NCBI RefSeq assembly: GCF_021730395.1
Contig: NC_069371.1
Coordinates: 52,648,001 to 52,712,000 of the forward strand
Direction: 5' to 3'
Origin: Mercenaria mercenaria
Lineage: Eukaryota; Mollusca; Bivalvia; Venerida; Veneridae
Length of the DNA stretch: 64,000 bases
The stretch's first letter is position 1; every line of letters begins with the position of its first letter. The position numbers were made by a program, and so were the translations under genes. Below are positions 1-13,400 of this stretch, one piece after another. A model generated the notes under the pieces. That model searched no databases. It was not told where the DNA came from and was given only the letters and a program-made list of their open reading frames with translations.

Positions 1-705
1 CAATAAGTAATGAACCTTGGTAGCAATAACCTTGCATTGTGAACATGTAACCTTATTACAATCACTCTGCATTGGTACAAACCTTTGTATACTCACCTTG
101 CATTGTGTAAAAGACCTTTAGTAATCACCTTGCATTTGTAAATGTACCTTTAGCAATCACTGCATTGTTGTAATGTACCTATTTTTAAGCAATCACCTGC
201 ATTGTGTAACATGTACCTGTAGTAAAACACCTTGCATAGGTAATGTACCTTGTTATCAGATCACCTTGCATTGTGATCATGACCTTGGTAGCCATAACCT
301 TGCATTGTGTACATGATCTTGATAGCACGATCGCTTGCACTAGTACACTGTACCTGGTCAGCAACACCTTGCATGGTTTCATGTTACCTTGGTAGCAATT
401 CGCCTTGCTCTGTAAATTTCATATACCATGGTAGACAATCACTTTGCACTGTGCACATGAACCTTGGAAGCAATCGCCTTGCTCTTTGTAAATGAACCTT
501 TGTAGCAATCACATTGCATTGTGTACATTACCTTGGTAGCAATCACCTTGCACTGTGTTCATTAACCTTGGTAGCAATCTCTTGGCACTGTGTACATGAA
601 CCTTGGAAGCAATCATCTTGCTCTGTGTACATGTATGTTGGTAGCAATCACCTTGCATTTTGTACATGTACTTTGGTAGCAATTACCTTGCACTGTTTAC
701 ATGAA
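1..705. repeat. minisatellite, about 34-35 bp unit
   Basis: About twenty imperfect copies of a unit built around ccttggtagcaatcaccttg followed by cattgtgtacatga run from the window edge to about 705. Copies differ by scattered substitutions and small indels, so the array is old. It probably continues to the left of the window. The short open frames in it are by-products of the repeat and not genes. Confidence 0.9.
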
Positions 706-1169
706 GCAGTCCGTGAAATAGATCAATTATTTTTCGATTATCCAGTCCCTTTATAACTGGATTTTAATTGTAAGCAAAAACGTGAAATAACTCGTTGATT
801 TGAATTTTAATCTTTTTCGTTTTTAATCATTTGACATTTGTCTTTGTCATGAAGGAAATGAAACAGTCTAAAGGTTCAATTTCTAAAATGCATGGCTCGT
901 GAGGAAAATAACAAAAGGCTCGCTAAAGCTCACATTTCACTTTTTTTCTAACAACCGTCTACTAATCTAATATAACCAAGAACCTTTCATATCCTTAAAG
1001 CTAAACTGATGACTTCATACATTTATTATTCCACTAGTAAGTGTATGATTATGGGCGTATTATTGCTTAATAAATAGGCACATATCAGTCATCATAGCAA
1101 ATCATAATGTAAGAAGAGACAAGTTTAAAATCACTTGTATAACGGTTTAATCTATTATTCACAAACATT
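706..1169. other. 3' flank of the LU/lectin gene
   Basis: AT-rich sequence without a coding signal. It should contain the 3' UTR of the minus-strand gene whose stop codon is at 1170-1172. A minus-strand AATAAA lies at 1022-1027, about 145 bases past the stop. Confidence 0.5.
1022..1027 (-). promoter_or_regulatory. candidate poly(A) signal of the LU/lectin gene
   Basis: AATAAA on the minus strand (tttatt on plus), about 145 bases downstream of the stop codon of the lectin exon. The position suits a short 3' UTR, but such hexamers are frequent in AT-rich DNA. Confidence 0.4.
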
Positions 1170-1405
1170 TTATCGTTCACAAATATAGTTACACTCATAT
1201 GAGCAAGTTTTGTCATGCCATTTAAAATTATTGGTATGACTATCCGAATTCCTGTACATGCACGCACAGATCTGGTTGTGCCCATGTCCATCATTCGGCT
1301 GCCCGGGGTCCCAGTCGGAAACAGAATGCGTAAGAGGGGAGTGGTTTACCCATGAAAAGTCATATTCATGTGAGGATATTGCACCAATCCAGTAGGCTTG
1401 ATGAT
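1170..1405 (-). CDS. exon 7 of LU/lectin gene: second half of lectin domain
   Basis: 236 nt with TTTTCAG acceptor (CAG at 1406-1408), phase 1, stop at 1170-1172. It reads [12 protein letters not shown], then [32 protein letters not shown] and CNYICER. The WIG, QPN, W-x-D and final C-x3-C-x3-ICE landmarks complete the fold of the previous exon. The sugar-site motif is QPN where textbook lectins have QPD or EPN, and WHD replaces WND, so one usual calcium ligand is His. Confidence 0.85.
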
Positions 1406-4400
1406 CTGAAAATGTACAGATGTGCTTTACCAAGAAAATCTTAATTATTGACGTTGTCAAGAGAAAATTTCCTTTAGATTTGGATTAAAACAACTTAGAG
1501 GTTGTTTCAACGTAACTATGTAGAGGGCAACGACTGTCATAAATCAACCTGATCTATTTCGTTGTCCTTGATTTTATAGAGACCATAAAATATTCTGACC
1601 ATATTTTATGTAAACCAGGTAGATCTTTAAACAATTTTTCAATGATTTTGCCAAGTGACTACTTTTTTTACCTATGTGACCTAGTCACAAATTAGCCATA
1701 GATTTTAAACAAATAAACATTCAAACCAAGTCTCATAAAGATCAGGAAGAAAATATGACATTTAGGTCTTAACAAAGCCTTACTATGACTTGACCTAGTG
1801 ACCTAGTTTCTGTTCTTGATAATCCAATTTCAAACTGGACATTTATTTCATACATAAACATTCGTTCCGACAAAGTTTTACGAAGATCATATTAAAAATT
1901 TGACATCTAGAGTGTTAGCATGGCTTATGACCTTAGGTAGTTCATTTTTTAAATTTTCACTAGAATTATAACTGACAAATATTCTGAGAAATATTGATGA
2001 TGATCAGGTAGGAAATGTTGTCTCTAGTATATTTACAAGGATTTCCTATGATTTGATTTGTCTGAGAAAAATACGTTTTGCACTTCATCTAGATTGCATT
2101 AAGGCAAACAGTCTAAGAATGTCTTATGAAGATCAAATGGAAAATGTGAATTTGTCCCGATGTAACACAGTTTTAAGCTTGAAAGCTTGATCTAAATCTT
2201 ATAAAGACAAACGTTCTAAAAAGATTATGAAGATCAAGATCAATGGGACCTCTAGCATGTCAACAATGTTTTGACTTAGTGGCCTGGGTTGTGACCTAAA
2301 ATAACCCAGCTTCAAGCATGACCAAGATTTAATAGAGGCAAACATTCTGACAAAGTTTTATGAAGTTGATACCTCTAGTGTTAACAAGGTTTTCTTATCA
2401 ACTGACCTAATGTTTGACCCCACATGACCAAGTAAACAATCGCCCAAGATTTTATGGAAGGTAACATTCTAGCCAAATTTCATTGAGACTGGGCCATAAT
2501 TGTGACTTCTAGAATGTTAACAGTAAAATTATTGACAAAGGACGACAGCGGATGACGGACACAGGGTGATCACAATAACTCATCGTGAGCATTTTGTGCT
2601 CAGGTGAACTATATACTTTCCATGCTATATTATAAATTTGAAACAAATGACAACTGGTAGAACCCCTTATCTTGCTTTATACAAGCATCTTGCATATCTT
2701 TTTGTCAAGACCCGACACATTACGTTCGCACTCGACATATTCCATATAGGGTTAGTAATGTTCTAATACAGATATTTATTAAAATATGGATGCCATATCG
2801 CTTGTGTAGTCAAGCCGAGTCGGATTATTTCAGCTCCAGCTATAGGTACTTCTTCAAAGAGAAAAAAAATTATGCAGTCTTTCATTGCCGTATTTGTCCT
2901 TTCACGTACGCGTGAACAGCAAAAGAAGTGGAAGATTAATGTGGGAATGTTGAGAAGCTAGTTTATCATTAAGCAAAGCTTGATATTTTTCACTCAGGAA
3001 TGTGTCGTACAAATAATCTACACGTAAGAAAAGGGTTATAACAGGAAAAATGGAAAAGCGAAAATTTCAAGACAGTTCTGGTATTGTGAAATCTGACTTT
3101 TCATATTACTTCATAAAGGGTGGAGCATCAAATGATTAGAACCAGTTCGTGACTTGTATAAATGGGTTTTTGTGTTTTGTGATTCCGCCAAAATACAGTT
3201 CAATGCGCATTTTATGGCTGGTGCTAATCATAATTACACTCCTAATCATAATTACACTCATATTTTCATAAACTAAACTATGATTGCAGGACTCCACTGT
3301 CCAGTTCACACCGGATGTTTGTGTACAAAATATCTTAGTCATGTCATTGTTCCTATATTACCACACCATAGGATAATAATAACCTGCTAAACCAATACCA
3401 GTATAGATTTCTAACTACATATAGCTGTGAAACTCAACTTATCAGCTTCATAAAAGAGGTGTATGACAACTTTGAAAGTAGTAAACAAAGTGATGTTATT
3501 GTTGTGGACTTTGGTCAAAGCATTCGACAAGGTTGATAACAAAGGATTTATCATAATAAATCAGCTAGGAATCCATCTAATGGCACGGAATATTAATTAA
3601 AGCAATCTTAACGGACCGAACACAGTAGTTGTTACAGATAGCTGCACTTGGCGTACTAGGCCTGTGTGGAAATCACTGTTCCACTTGTATGCAGTTGTTT
3701 ATTTCATGGCGTTGAACATTTCTCTCATATCCTCGTGGCGATAGAGTCAATCAGGTATGAGTTGTCGAAAGTGGTTAATATAAGTAGCAGAACTTGTTTC
3801 ATAATCAAACTAAAACGAATTGGTATAAACTAAACAGCAGGAGATATGTGATTAATATACCATAATGATGTGCGAGATGATTTCTCAATAACGTTGCTTT
3901 CGTATGTGTGTCCAGGACAACGAGATCGCCCCCTTCCTTCTTGCAGGCGGCTCGGGCTTCATCCCAGTCAGCATGATGATTCACAATATGAACACACAAG
4001 TCTTCCTTTGAGGAATGCAAATGTATGTATCCACCATGGGTGTCACAGTGTGTAGGTGGTACACTGCTACTAGTTGGTGGACTTCTAGGTGTTTCTGTGG
4101 TACTTGTCAAAACACCTGTCAATATACAAAGGAAATGAATTAATGAAAAACCGTTTGACAGCCAGTTTCAACGCCATATTTCTTCCTTAGGACTATCACA
4201 TTTTTACAATTGTTGTCGATTAACCTTACACAACCACTGAAAAAGTGAAAATTGGCAGGTCACCTAACACGACAAAAATGAAAATGTGGGGTTTTTTTTA
4301 GCATGTTTAGCATGTGCCACCATACTCGTCCTTATGCCTCGGAGTGAGCAGAACTCAACATCTGCATATATTACAAGTATCAGAAAAAAATTTGGAGATG

Positions 4401-7400
4401 GTACGGCGGTGACCATGGAATCTGTAAACCGCATCACTAACAATTAGAAGCAAAACTCACATGTTTCAACGTTTAACCCGCAACGAAGAAAGTGTGTAAT
4501 GTAAGAAGATTGTATACATATGCTTGGTAAACTGAATCAAGTAGAACGTGTCATAACTGAGTCTTGGCCTGCAAGTTTAGAATTTTGTTTGCAGTATAAT
4601 TCAGTCAAAACGGACAATTATTTATGTTGAATCAGTACAACTGGGAGTGTGTGGTGAACTATACCTTGCGTGTGAGAAGTGGGCTCAGTGGAAGGATGAG
4701 TGGTAATAGTATCCGGTTGACCCGTTGTCGGCATTGTCGGGATAGGGCTTGTCTTATTATTGTGTAAGGAAATCCCACACTGGTCATTACAAAAATCTGT
4801 TTCACAACAAGTAGGTGAGCATCTGTTACTGCTGACTGTCTGCGACAACTTTTCACAATCCTGAAATATTGAAACGATTGGTTTTTAGAATCTTTCAGAC
4901 AAATCTGCTAGTTCCGCATACATTTATCCTCATATAGTGCCATTTTGTACATGTACAGTATGAAACGCTCTTCATGTTGTTCGAATTGTCGTTTAAATTT
5001 TGAAATATTTGATAATTTTGTTTTGCTGTTAAAGGTCAGATAGTTTAAACATCTAGCACTTGCTTAAAAATCATCTGCCAGTGTTGTCAAACTGAAATTA
5101 TTTTTGACATAAAACTGAATTATATCCATTGTTTGACAACTTTGTATCCATTACTTTTCTTTTTATTAATAATCTATGTAGATATTCTAGCATATTATTA
5201 TTATTATATATTATATATGAATCATGTTTAATAATTTATGATAATTTACCGACTGCCTTCCACAAGCACTTTTGTAGACTATCTCTGGTAGGCCAACAAA
5301 GTCTGCTGGAGAGTGGAGCATGCATATCTGAAATATCAAATATAATTGCCAAGAATATAGGTTAAAAGGTGATGATTGAAATAAGTGTCGACCAAAATTA
5401 ACATCTGATATATGTTATACCTGATGTATTAATAATATGAGCTGCGTCATGAGAAAACCAACATAGTGCGTTTGCGACCAGCATGGGTCCAGACCAGCCT
5501 GCGCATCCGCGCAGTCTGGTCAGGATCCATGATGTTCGCTTTCAAAGCCTATCGCAATGAGAGAAACCATTAGCGAACAGCATGGATCCTGACCAGACTG
5601 CGCGGCTGCGTATGCTAGTCTGGATCCATGCTGGTCGCAAACGCACTATGTTGGTTTTCTCATGACGTGGCTCATATCATGATCGTTTCGTTGTCATATT
5701 TAAAAGGATAGCTTTGCATAATGGTGGATTGTCTTGAACAAACATTTATAATTAATGTTCTATTTGCTACTGGGTTCTTAATTCTAAAAAGGAAAAAGTG
5801 GCCCACACATTTGGTTTTAACAGGAAGGTCTTATACGTATCAGTATACGTATCAGTTGTTCCAGGTTTTAACTTCTCTGCAAGAGAATGAAAATAACTTA
5901 GATTCTGAAAGTCTTTACAAGATGACGAATAATTATGGGACATTTAAAAAAATGTTATGATCTTCTAATTTAGTACTTATACAAGTAAAAACATTGCAAA
6001 GCTTTGATAACTCTGTCTTGAATCGATGAAGAAGAAAGAAAAGAAAATTGAGAAAAAAATATAATGGTTTATGAAGTAGATAATTATTATGAGCCGCGCC
6101 ATGAGAAAACCAACATAGTGCGTTTGCGACCAGCATGGATTCAGACCAGCCTGCGTATCCGCGCAGTCTGGTCAGGATCCATGCTGTTCGCTAATGGTTT
6201 CTCTAATTGCAATAGGCTTTGAAAGCGAACAACATGGATCCTGACCAGACTGCGCGGATGCGCAGGCTGTTCTGGATCCATGCTGGTAGCAAACGCACTA
6301 TGTTGGTTTTCTCATGGCGCGGCTCATATTTTTCCCAAACACAAGATAAAACATGTCTTACTTCATTTTGTAAGCACGTTGCTACATTAGTGCAAGCCTT
6401 TGGGTCAAGAACGGAGTCACAATGGAAACAATAGGGTCCACGTTGATCAGCTGGTACTGCTACAATATATAGATAAGATATAAGTAGGGCGTTACTAGCG
6501 ACAAAAACGATTATTATTTTTATACTAGAATAATTCCTCAATGTTTCCAATTTTAGTTTATTTGTAAATAATCTGCTCCAACATGTTTTGGTTAATATGT
6601 ACACGAATCCAATAAATGATAATCAAATTATATGAAATTATATCAGACACTTTTCTGGAAACGTGTGGATGTTTTACAAAATTTTAATACCTTTGGTCCC
6701 GCAGCCCTTATTGTTACAGAAATCACCTTGGCAACATTCAATACATGTTGAAATGTCGGTACTTCTTCTTGAAATGTTACTCGACCTTTTGTCTCGAAAG
6801 GCAAAACAACGCTAAAATAATATGAAAATAGTAATTTTTATTCGTAAAACCGATTAAAGCTGCATAAGATAACTGTGAGGAATGATCATAGACAAGAGTT
6901 AGACCTTTTGTTCTGACCACTTATGACAGCCAAAGATTAAATCTTCTGTTCTTGCTTCAGCGACCACAGACAAGAATTAGATATTCTGTTACAGACAAGA
7001 GTTAGATATTCTGTTACAGACAAGAGTTAGATATTCTCTTCTAGCTTCTATGAATTAGGTATTCTTACTTTTTGTTTCATTGATAACAGACAACAATTAG
7101 ACCCATTGAGTCAGTGATCATTGAAAAAAGTTAGATTTTCTTTTCCTACTTTAGTGATCACAGAAAAGGGTTAGATCTTCTGGTTCTGTTTCACTGATCA
7201 CAAACAAGAATGAGACATTCTGTTCTTAGAGTGAGAGCCCCTTCCTTGCTTTTGTGATCACAAGATTGAGACCTTCTACTCTCTATAAAAAAGGTTTCTA
7301 GTATAACAAACTTAATTTCTAAAAGCTTTTGATTTTATATCAAATAAGATTAAATGTTACGATATTATCGAAAATGAAAACAGTCTGTCTGTATATATAA

Positions 7401-10400
7401 AAACTATAAAGACTAATAAATTTTTTGTTTAATCTTGTGGAAAAGGGGATTTTAATTTGTAGCTGATAAAACTGACAAAATTTCCCGGGATTTAGATAAA
7501 GAACCATTTACCCTGACTTCATGCCGCTTGCTTTCAACCCTTTTTTGAACAGAACAATGTGTACACACTTGCCTGATTATGCATGCAGCCCGTATTATAC
7601 AAAATATTTCCACTTGACGTCACAAACTGTTCTGTAAAACAGTACTGAAACATGGGAAACGAAAAAGTCATAATTAGTAAATTAAATAAAATTACCAAAT
7701 CACAAGTTTACAATGAGCAGGAAACAATTTTCTATCAAATTCAAAATAAATGGCAAAACTTTTACAGTTCCATTCTTTTAGATTATGTACTGCAAATGTT
7801 AGATATAAATTATACACTGACGAGATAAAGAAACGCCTCATTCAAACTCGGTATACAATTTTTCGTTAACCGTGATTCAAAATTAGAAAAGAACAATTCC
7901 ATTCGCAAATTAGATGCTTTACAAGAATTTATGGTCAATAAGAAATCATTTCATTGTCGCATTAAGCTTAAATCTTGAATTTTAATAGCCCGGTCGGAGA
8001 AATTGCATTAGAAAAATCAGTAGCGCGTGTGGCCACCTCTGCTAGCAACCACAGCAGCAAGGCGAGGCCTCATAGAGCCGCACCAGTTGCGTAACAGATA
8101 CCGTGGGATTCTGGCCCACTCCTGGTGCAGCGCTGCTACCAGTTCCCGGACGTTTGCTGGCTGGGGTTGACGCTGGCGTAACCGCCGTCCGAGATAATCC
8201 CACGCGTGTTCAATCGGATTGCAGTCCGGTGAACACGCCGGCCAAGGTAAAACATAAATGTTTCTAGCCTGTAGAAAGTCCCTGGTGACGCGTGCAACGT
8301 GAGGTCGCGCGTTGTCGTGCTGATAGACTAATCCTTGACGTTGACGGAATAAAGGGACAACTACATGACGTAATATCTGGTCGATGTAACGCCTGGCTGT
8401 GAGATTACCTTGGCAAACGACAAGTTGGGACTTAAACCTATGGTTGATTGCTGCCCACACCATTACTCCACCTCCACCGTAACGATTGTGCTCCAAAACG
8501 CAATTGTTTGCGTAGCGTTCATGGCGTCGTCTATAGACACGGATACGTCCGTCGGCGTTCCACAAGTTGAAACGGGACTCGTTACTGAACACTACGTTCT
8601 GCCAACGCTGGCCGCGATGGTTGCGGGCCCAAATAAGACGTTGGTGACGGTGGCGTAACGTTAGAATTAGACCGCGGTAGGGCCTACGACAGGTAATTCC
8701 GCGTTCTCTGAGTCGATTTCTCACTGTATGTCGACTAATTGGACGTCCACGGTTACCTACAACTATACGTGATGTAGATTGCGCCGTCACAAATCTGTCA
8801 CGTAAATGACGTTGACGTATATAATTATCCTGTCGTATTGACGTTACACGCGGTCTACCTGAACGTGGTCTATCGATAGACGTTCCCGTGTCTCTAACAC
8901 GTCGAATAAGACGCACAATTGTCGAACGAGAGACGTTAAAACGTCTAGCAACTTGTTCCTGCGTTCGCCCACATTCAAGCATAGCCAAAACCTGAGCCCT
9001 CTCTTCAGAATTCAGCCTCGGCATTACGAAAACTAATGTTTTTTTTCAGAGAATAGCTGAAAATATGGTTGTGTGTCGTATTACACATGTACATGTGCAA
9101 AAATCGTTCAATCAAACCACATGGTTTACATGTACGGACTGCACGAGGAAATCATGACCAGGTACATGAAGTGAACAAATGGCTGAATGAAATCGCGCGA
9201 GTTTTTGTTCACTGTGTTTGTCGGTCAGAGTACATGTAGATTTACTACATTTCACAACAATTAAAAGCGTTAGGAAAAAAAATAACGCCAAATTTCAGTG
9301 AGGCTTTTCTTTATCTCGTCAGTATACTTAGATAAATGAAATATCTCATTTATCTGTCAATTATCTTTTTCAATTAAGTCATTTCTTACATGTCATATAT
9401 AGATATATGAATATATAAAAATGTCTTTTTACCTCATCTGAATTGCATACAGTTAACTTTGCACATGCCCGCGGGTACGGGATGTTCTGACAATCAAAAC
9501 AACGAGTTGCATCACCTGTAAATGAGCTTTTATATACATTGTACAAACACAAATCTGTGATATTGAATAGGGAATTGGGGGAAGCTGGAATAGATTATCG
9601 TTTGTCTCAATCCGAGTGAACACCAGATGCAATACTTTCACGTGTGGTGCAACCACGAGTAAAAAACTTAAATCTGATGATCACGAGGGAAAGATATTTC
9701 GATCTTACATTTATAACAAAATTTATTCCATGTCTTTTATTTTTACCAAATACGTATACCAGTTTTACCGGTGTAACGTTACAAGCACTGTGCACCATCA
9801 CGGGCAAAGCACAGACACTGGTCTAGTGTAAACCTTTTTTTTTTTTTTTTCAAAAATCCCTTTTTTCATACAAATGTACTATCTATACGTTAGTTAAATG
9901 AAAAAGAGATCGACGATCAAAGCACCGGTCACAGTATCATTTACATTATCTCACATCAATTTACACTCAGTTCCAAAAGAAAGTGTGCACTTAGTTTTCT
10001 GTTATTTTTTCTCGGTTATTTTCATGAAAACTTATAATGTTTGGTATCAAAATTTAAATCAGTTCGTAAACAGATTGGTGTGCCTTTTAGATTTTGAGTT
10101 ATACCTGAGAGTTAGTGTATAAAAAAATGAAACAAAAACGTCGGGGAATTTTTTGAAATATTTAAACTTAAAAAGTGCACACTTTCTTTTGGAATTGAGT
10201 ATATATGATACTGACAGCGGAGTTTTTAGTCGTCGAATTTTTTTAATTTGACTAACGTATAGTTAGTACATTTGTGTGAAAAGGGGGATTTTTGAAAACA
10301 AAAGACACTAGACCAGTGCCTGTTGAGCAAAATTATGACATCACAATGTTTATTTTGAAATAAAAGTTATGTAAGTCTTTAAGATTTGCATTTCATATGC

Positions 10401-13400
10401 ATTTTAATATGGTGGAGAGCAGTTGGTATTTATATATTTTAATAACTTCACATCTGTTTTTTCTGTTTCTATCCCTGTCAAATTTCGTCAGATTATGATG
10501 GAATTTTGACACAATGTTTAATTGTTTAATTATAATAAAACATGATGATGATAGCAATAGAATCATTACATTAAGGTAAATCAAATGTCACAAGATTTTG
10601 AAACTATCGTACTGATAACTACAAATACTTATATACAGATTTTTCAAAGACGTTATTTTGAAATGGAACAATGTGTAAATTTCATAGTCTTTCCTACACT
10701 ACAACAACAACAAACAACAGAATAAATTGCATGACCAGACGGGATACGTTTATTTTGAAGAGCAAACGAGTAGCCGGAATACAAACACAATCAATGAAAA
10801 TGCAAATCATCATGAAATACGTACTTTTTCTGTTTGCTAATTTGAAAAATATATATTTGGCCATGCTTAGGTAGTACCATACATCATGCGTAAAACGTCA
10901 ATGATCACTATAATTTTAATTAATTTTCAGACAGGACAAAAAAGCCTCAAACTGCCCTAAGACAGAGCCAAAACTGAAAAATATAAAAATGCGCGATTCG
11001 ACTCGCCCAGAAAAAAACAGAGATAAAATTTTTTATAAAAAACTCTGGAAACCTGTGTCCGTTTGTCAATTTCGTATCGCTATAATGTTGGACCACATTT
11101 TTCATGAATATAATGACCTATGGTACTATTTCGAAAATCAAAATATCGAATGTGTATTACAAACAAATCAAAAAAATATTTATAAACAAATGAACATGTG
11201 TCATACCAAAACGTCATCGCGTTTTTTTTTTTGTTTTTTTTTTATCGTTATATAATTCTGATTTTAAACAAAAAGAAAATCGAGATGTGAACAGCTCTGA
11301 AACGTCTGGTAGAATTACCAATACACGTTATAACTTAAACATTCAATATTTCACTACACGCACGAAAAACCCGTGAACAGTTTAAAACTTACTTATCACT
11401 GTAGTGTATACGAACCGTAAAGACAAACGTTTTACTCTATTCTAAACGAAACGCGTAAAACTAGAATGAGGGTCCTGCAAAAAGTTCTGTCACTAATGGG
11501 CTTCCGTAGTTTTATCCCAAGTATTTTTTGAATGGTGCGTCAAATAGCTAATGATATCCGTTTATTTCTTGCAAATTGCTTTTCAAATGACCTAGTTGTT
11601 TCAAATTGAAATATATGCAGTCATATACACTGACCAGTTTACTTGTCACATTGTAAAATGTACGAGAAGACTGAAATTCGTAGCTATATTAAATGCCGCA
11701 TTTGGCTTAATATAGATTCAACATATATCAAAAGAAGACTATTCATCTGCTTTTCGCGATTGGGTAAAAAGGTTACAAAATGTGTTTCGGTAAAGGGGGA
11801 ATACTTTGAAGGTTTCCACTTTTTCTATTTTATAATAAATATAATTTTGATAAAACGTAACACTTAAGAAATCCCAACCAAACGACAGAATGTATTGCAG
11901 GACCCTCGTATCAGGTTTGTGACATCATAGTAGGGTGACTTCGGCCAAGAAAGTCCACTATTTCTAGGGGTAACCCGGGCCACATTTTTAACAAGGCATC
12001 TTATATACCGAAATGTTCGTAAAAGTTGGTAGATTCTGAAAGTGCCGGTGTTACACTAAATACTGACCCCGTTGAAAATAGACCCCATGGATCCTTTTTC
12101 AACGTTGAGAATTGGCCCCGTCAAAATTTCAACATTAAATTTTAATCAAAAGGTCCTTTTTCAGCGATGAGAATTGACCCTGTCAACAATTCAACATTAA
12201 ATTTTGAGCAAAAGGTCCTTTTTCAATGTTGAGAATTGACCCCGCCAACATTTCAACATTAAATTTTGATCAATGGGGTCAATTTTCAACGGGGCCAATA
12301 TTGACTTATGTTTCGGTCAATGTGTGTTTTTACGGACCTGTAAATTTTTACAGGTCCGTAAAACACATATTGACCGAAACATAAGTCTATAATTGTTATA
12401 TTATATGCCCTTTTCAAATGCATTCATTTGACTGGCTCATATATTTCATACATAAAAGAACTAATGGTATCACAAGAGTCATTATCACTTTTGCAGGTCA
12501 ATATCGCTTTTTACGGACCCACGCGTGCACTCAATTCGGCCTATCAAATGAACGCATTTGAGAAGGGTATATAATATATAATGTTACACCGGCATAAATT
12601 AGCATAAATGGTGGCGAGCGGCGTCCAAGATGGCGGCCATAAAAAAGGTTCTTTTTGTAAAAAATAAGGTTCTCTTCATTCAATTTTGATGAAATAAAAT
12701 GCTGGCATGCATTGTTTTGTAGAATTATTGCAACATACCTTTCATGAATTGTAAAACATTTAAAGTGTTACATTTAAAGGTAAAAAATTATGTCAAAATG
12801 TCAAATTCCTGCTAAAAAATACAAATTTTACCCATTCATTATCATTAACTTGTAGTTTTGAAAATAAGAACTTATAAATCCTTTTGAAAAAAATGAAAGA
12901 ATAGCACAAAAGGATTATCTGATACAAAGAATGACAATTATTGATGTTTTACAGTAAAACTGTTGTAAAAGGTACTCATACTAATGTGACTTTATATGCG
13001 CATTACAAGCAGGTAAACAGAAAAGTACTTGAAGAAATTGATACATATTGATACATGTGTCTAATTTTCTTCCTCAACTTAGGCAGGTATGAAAAACAAA
13101 TGTTGTTCTATTCTATGTTTTTATTCCCCCAAGGATAGGGATTTTTTTTATCCATTATGAGGTCAGAACATCAGAATAGCTACATATTTGGTTCAGTTAC
13201 GATAATTGTTTTGAATTCTGTATATTACTACATTTATTTGTAATTTGTTATCATGGACACGGATAATGTCGTATTATCCATAGACAGGTTTTCAATGCTA
13301 TCTATCTATCTATTTATACTGCAGCACTCCTCTTTGCGAGTAGTATGTGCAGCTGCGCGCCTGTACAAGCAAGTTAAAAGTAGAATGGATAGGAGGATAA

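Larger units (their letters stand above)
12046..12597. mobile_element. insertion in the left arm, with short tandem repeats and a hairpin
   Basis: Bounded by gccggtgttac and gttacaccggc in inverted orientation. It interrupts the left arm of the 7.8-kb unit at a point where the right arm is continuous. Inside are about three copies of a 63-bp unit (12085-12290), a long hairpin (12303-12387) and a second inverted pair around caaatgcattcatttg and caaatgaacgcatttg. Confidence 0.5.

Noticed and set aside
6203-6604. 133-codon minus-strand frame as a complete small gene
   Set aside because: Only 6459-6362 is coding (LU exon 4). The rest runs past a good donor into a palindromic repeat, or upstream into intron.
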